Of a stretch of 64,000 bases of DNA, positions 62,162 through 64,000 are shown piece after piece. The stretch's first letter is position 1. Each line of letters starts with the position of its first letter. Source of the stretch: Dulcicalothrix desertica PCC 7102. Its GTDB lineage: Bacteria; Cyanobacteriota; Cyanobacteriia; Cyanobacteriales; Nostocaceae. Position numbers and translations under genes: made by a program. The notes below the pieces were generated by a model that saw only the letters and a list, made by a program, of their open reading frames with translations, was not told the origin of the DNA and made no database searches. Location: contig NZ_RSCL01000008.1 of assembly GCF_003991905.1 (NCBI RefSeq), positions 186,001 through 250,000 of the forward strand, in the 5' to 3' direction.

Positions 62162-63571
62162 ATGAGCGACCAGCCCCGTAACCGAGAAGAGTTATACCAA
62201 TACATCAGCAAAGTTGGCAGGGAAAAATTCATTCTCGAAGACATGCAACGCTACGGTTTTTGGCAAGGTGATTCACCACAAGGTTCAGAAGAAGATACTC
62301 GGCGCCAGCTGGAAATTCAACGAGAAATAAACGAACTAGGAAGACAAAGCTCAAAACTCCAAAATGAGAAACTACTGCGTGAACTATCTTTAAAGAAGCG
62401 CTTAGAAGAATCACGTCGCAGGCGTCAGGAAACCAAAGAACGCCAAGAACGAGAACGCCAAGAACGTGCAGAAGCCTGGAGACAAAGAAAAGAAAAAGAA
62501 ATTCTTTACCTTGGTGAAGATGTTTCGGGTGATTTAAACAATACCGAAGGTAATGAAGAAAGATTAAACTCACTCTCATTACCAGTTTGTAATACTGCTG
62601 AACAAATAGCAGCAGCAATGGAGATCACTGTTGGTAAACTACGCTTCTTAGCATTTAACCGTAAAACTTCCACAGTCTCCCACTACATTCGCTTCAAAAT
62701 GCCCAAAAAAACAGGGGGAGAACGTATCATATCGGCACCAATGCCACAATTAAAGCAAGCACAGCACTGGATATTAGCAAGTATTCTTGAAAAATTAGAA
62801 CTTCATGATGCTGCACATGGTTTTCGTCGCGAACGTTCCATTGTTTCCAACGCAACTCCTCATGTAGGTGCTGAAGTAATAATTAACTTTGACTTAAAAG
62901 ACTTTTTCCCCTCTATATCTTACAAAAGAGTCAAAGGACTATTCCGTTCCTTTGGTTATTCAGGCGCCGCAGCAACTATTTTTGCTTTAATATGTACTGC
63001 TGCTGAAGTCGAAGAACTAGAATTAGATGGTCAAAATTATTATGTTGCGGTCGGTGACAGGTTCCTTCCCCAAGGTTCACCAGCCAGTCCAGCCATTTCT
63101 AACTTGCTCTGTCGTCGTTTAGACCGTCGCCTAACAGAAATGGCAGAAAAATTAGGTTTTGCTTATACTCGCTACGCTGATGATTTAACCTTTTCTGCCT
63201 CTGGTGACAGCCTCAACTCTATCTGTAACATTCTCCGACGTACAGAATCCATCGTCACTCACGAAGGTTTTACAATAAACCAAGATAAAACTCGAATCCA
63301 AAGAAAATACAACCAACAAGAAGTTACAGGTGTAGTAGTTAACGAGAAACCTAGCGTTTGTAGAAAAACACTAAACAGGTTCCGCGCGACCTTATATCAA
63401 ATCGAGAAATCTGGTATAGAAGGCAAACATTGGGGCAACACTTCCAACACCATTGCTGCAATTACAGGATTTGCAGATTTTGTCGCAATGGTCAACCCAG
63501 AAAAGGGAGCAGAATTCCAAGAGCAAGTAAAACGAATCAAAGAGAAACTCAAGCAAAATACGCTATCGTAA
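62162..63571 (+). CDS. Retron reverse transcriptase (Mx162-like, type XIII-like)
   Basis: 469 aa from ATG 62162 (GTG 62144 also open). A long charged N-terminal extension (residues 1-~125, Arg/Glu-rich coiled coil such as LKKRLEESRRRRQETKERQE) precedes the RT. Diagnostic retron motifs: NAxxH as NATPH (230-234) in region X, motif A FDLKDFFPSI (D244), PQGSPASPAISNL (motif B), YADD (338-341) and VTG (388-390) in region Y. The stretch KLRFLAFNRKTSTVSHYIRF matches the myxobacterial Mx162-type RTs. It copies msd into msDNA. The template lies directly upstream and two accessory genes before that, forming one locus. Confidence 0.95.
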   Translation: MSDQPRNREELYQYISKVGREKFILEDMQRYGFWQGDSPQGSEEDTRRQLEIQREINELGRQSSKLQNEKLLRELSLKKRLEESRRRRQETKERQERERQERAEAWRQRKEKEILYLGEDVSGDLNNTEGNEERLNSLSLPVCNTAEQIAAAMEITVGKLRFLAFNRKTSTVSHYIRFKMPKKTGGERIISAPMPQLKQAQHWILASILEKLELHDAAHGFRRERSIVSNATPHVGAEVIINFDLKDFFPSISYKRVKGLFRSFGYSGAAATIFALICTAAEVEELELDGQNYYVAVGDRFLPQGSPASPAISNLLCRRLDRRLTEMAEKLGFAYTRYADDLTFSASGDSLNSICNILRRTESIVTHEGFTINQDKTRIQRKYNQQEVTGVVVNEKPSVCRKTLNRFRATLYQIEKSGIEGKHWGNTSNTIAAITGFADFVAMVNPEKGAEFQEQVKRIKEKLKQNTLS

Positions 63572-63649
63572 ATTTTTTTGTATTCGACTTGCAAATATAT
63601 GTTCTCACTAGTACATAATAATTGGATTGTAAAAATAGTAAGTTGTCTT

Positions 63650-63830
63650 ATGAAAGCCAAAGTTATGTAGAAACTTCGGTAATTAGTTATTTAACTTCTC
63701 GTCCTAGCCGTGATGTAATTATCGCGGGACACCAACAGACTACACGAAACTGGTGGGAAAATTGTAGAGAAGCATTTAACATTATGAACCAGTCGCAATT
63801 TGTACACCAGAGGAACTATTAGAGGTTTAA
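63650..63830 (+). pseudogene. PIN-domain toxin pseudogene with frameshift and internal deletion
   Basis: ATG 63650 opens KAKV, then a one-base loss shifts to YVETSVISYLTSRPSRDVII, the PIN N-terminus with its first acidic residue, continuing AGHQQTTRNWWENCREAFN. In yet another frame the end YEPVAICTPEELLEV is typical of the same family's C-terminus. Some 100 residues between are missing. It precedes an intact small partner gene, so only the toxin is lost. Confidence 0.7.
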
Positions 63831-63834
63831 ACCA

Positions 63835-64000
63835 ATGAAAGAAGACTCAATTATAGAAGAAATAAGACAAATCCGAGAAGCCCATGCCGCTAAATTTAAT
63901 TACGACTTATGGGCGATTTACAAAGATATTAAAGAGAGCGAGAAGAAAAGTAAAAGAACTTATGTTTCTTATCCTCCAAAACTTATTCAAACTAATGAAA
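63835..64000 (+). CDS. Small partner protein of the PIN toxin, 3' end outside window
   Basis: The frame from ATG 63835 stays open to the edge: KEDSIIEEIRQIREAHAAKF, NYDLWAIYKDIKESEKKS, then YVSYPPKLIQTNE. Such short proteins commonly follow PIN-domain genes in cyanobacteria and are taken as antitoxins or regulators. Starts 4 nt after the PIN gene stop. Confidence 0.75.
   Translation, partial: MKEDSIIEEIRQIREAHAAKFNYDLWAIYKDIKESEKKSKRTYVSYPPKLIQTNE

Noticed and set aside
62162-63571. RT as a group II intron maturase or diversity-generating RT
   Set aside because: NAxxH and VTG motifs and the Mx162-like N-terminal half fit retrons; no maturase X/HNH domain or template repeat was seen.
1-64000. 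tRNA or rRNA genes
   Set aside because: No cloverleaf with CCA-acceptor-like pairing or rRNA segment was recognised by eye; a tRNAscan run would be decisive.

Overview
The window reads as chromosomal DNA of a filamentous, probably heterocyst-forming cyanobacterium (Nostocales). Support comes from a mycosporine (UV sunscreen) cluster mysABC, the photosystem I assembly factor Ycf3, typical cyanobacterial families (DUF2993, DUF1802, a pentapeptide-repeat protein, multi-PAS histidine kinases, an Asp-rich SLH protein, AAA-like STAND ATPases) and AT-rich spacers full of short palindromic repeats. The hexamer GGCGCC is strikingly over-represented (15 copies in the first 5 kb alone), while I saw no canonical HIP1 octamer (GCGATCGC). 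No rRNA, tRNA or CRISPR array was recognised. Layout 1-5.4 kb: the end of an O-methyltransferase, an orphan antitoxin with a broken partner, a ~30-nt repeat array, a zinc-ribbon Ser/Thr kinase and a secreted pentapeptide-repeat protein. 5.4-10.3 kb: mysA-mysB-mysC facing an M20 amidohydrolase. 10.3-21.3 kb: housekeeping and stress genes (hemerythrin, DUF2993, DUF2231, DUF167, GST, SRAP, Ycf3, GatC, a redox lipoprotein, a 5'-truncated dsbD) and two divergent regulator-enzyme pairs (AraC/GNAT and HxlR/ene-reductase). 21.3-33.2 kb: a long minus-strand block with an Hsp70-like membrane ATPase and its membrane partner, a TPR protein and four two-component genes. 33.4-39.5 kb: an XPB-like helicase and a Bax1-like (DUF790) nuclease, separated by an SLH protein and a DUF1778/GNAT toxin-antitoxin pair. 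39.7-53.7 kb: accessory DNA with a translationally overlapping pair of AAA-like ATPases (the second carrying Ig-like domains and a membrane bundle), a flippase, a PD-(D/E)XK nuclease, a fasciclin protein, a STAND protein lacking its Walker lysine, an aldo/keto reductase, a TPS-type secreted protein and a small Cys-rich possible RiPP precursor. 53.9-56.6 kb: a gene graveyard with a GIY-YIG pseudogene split by two MITE-like elements, a DUF4157-type effector gene with two in-frame stops, and an alpha/beta-hydrolase scrap. 56.7-63.6 kb: the most notable locus, an apparently complete retron of the ARM/HEAT + winged-helix-SWIM + RT kind (the grouping called type XIII), with a plausible msr-msd RNA between the SWIM and RT genes. 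The window ends in a broken PIN-domain gene followed by its intact small partner. How the genes work together: mysABC should make mycosporine-glycine; the final tailoring gene (mysD or mysE) is not here. The retron locus is expected to be an anti-phage toxin/antitoxin module in which the RT and its msDNA restrain the two accessory proteins. The XPB-like and Bax1-like proteins form a helicase-nuclease pair in archaea and may do so here. Several repeat families sit at gene ends and supply the last codons or stop codons of at least three genes.
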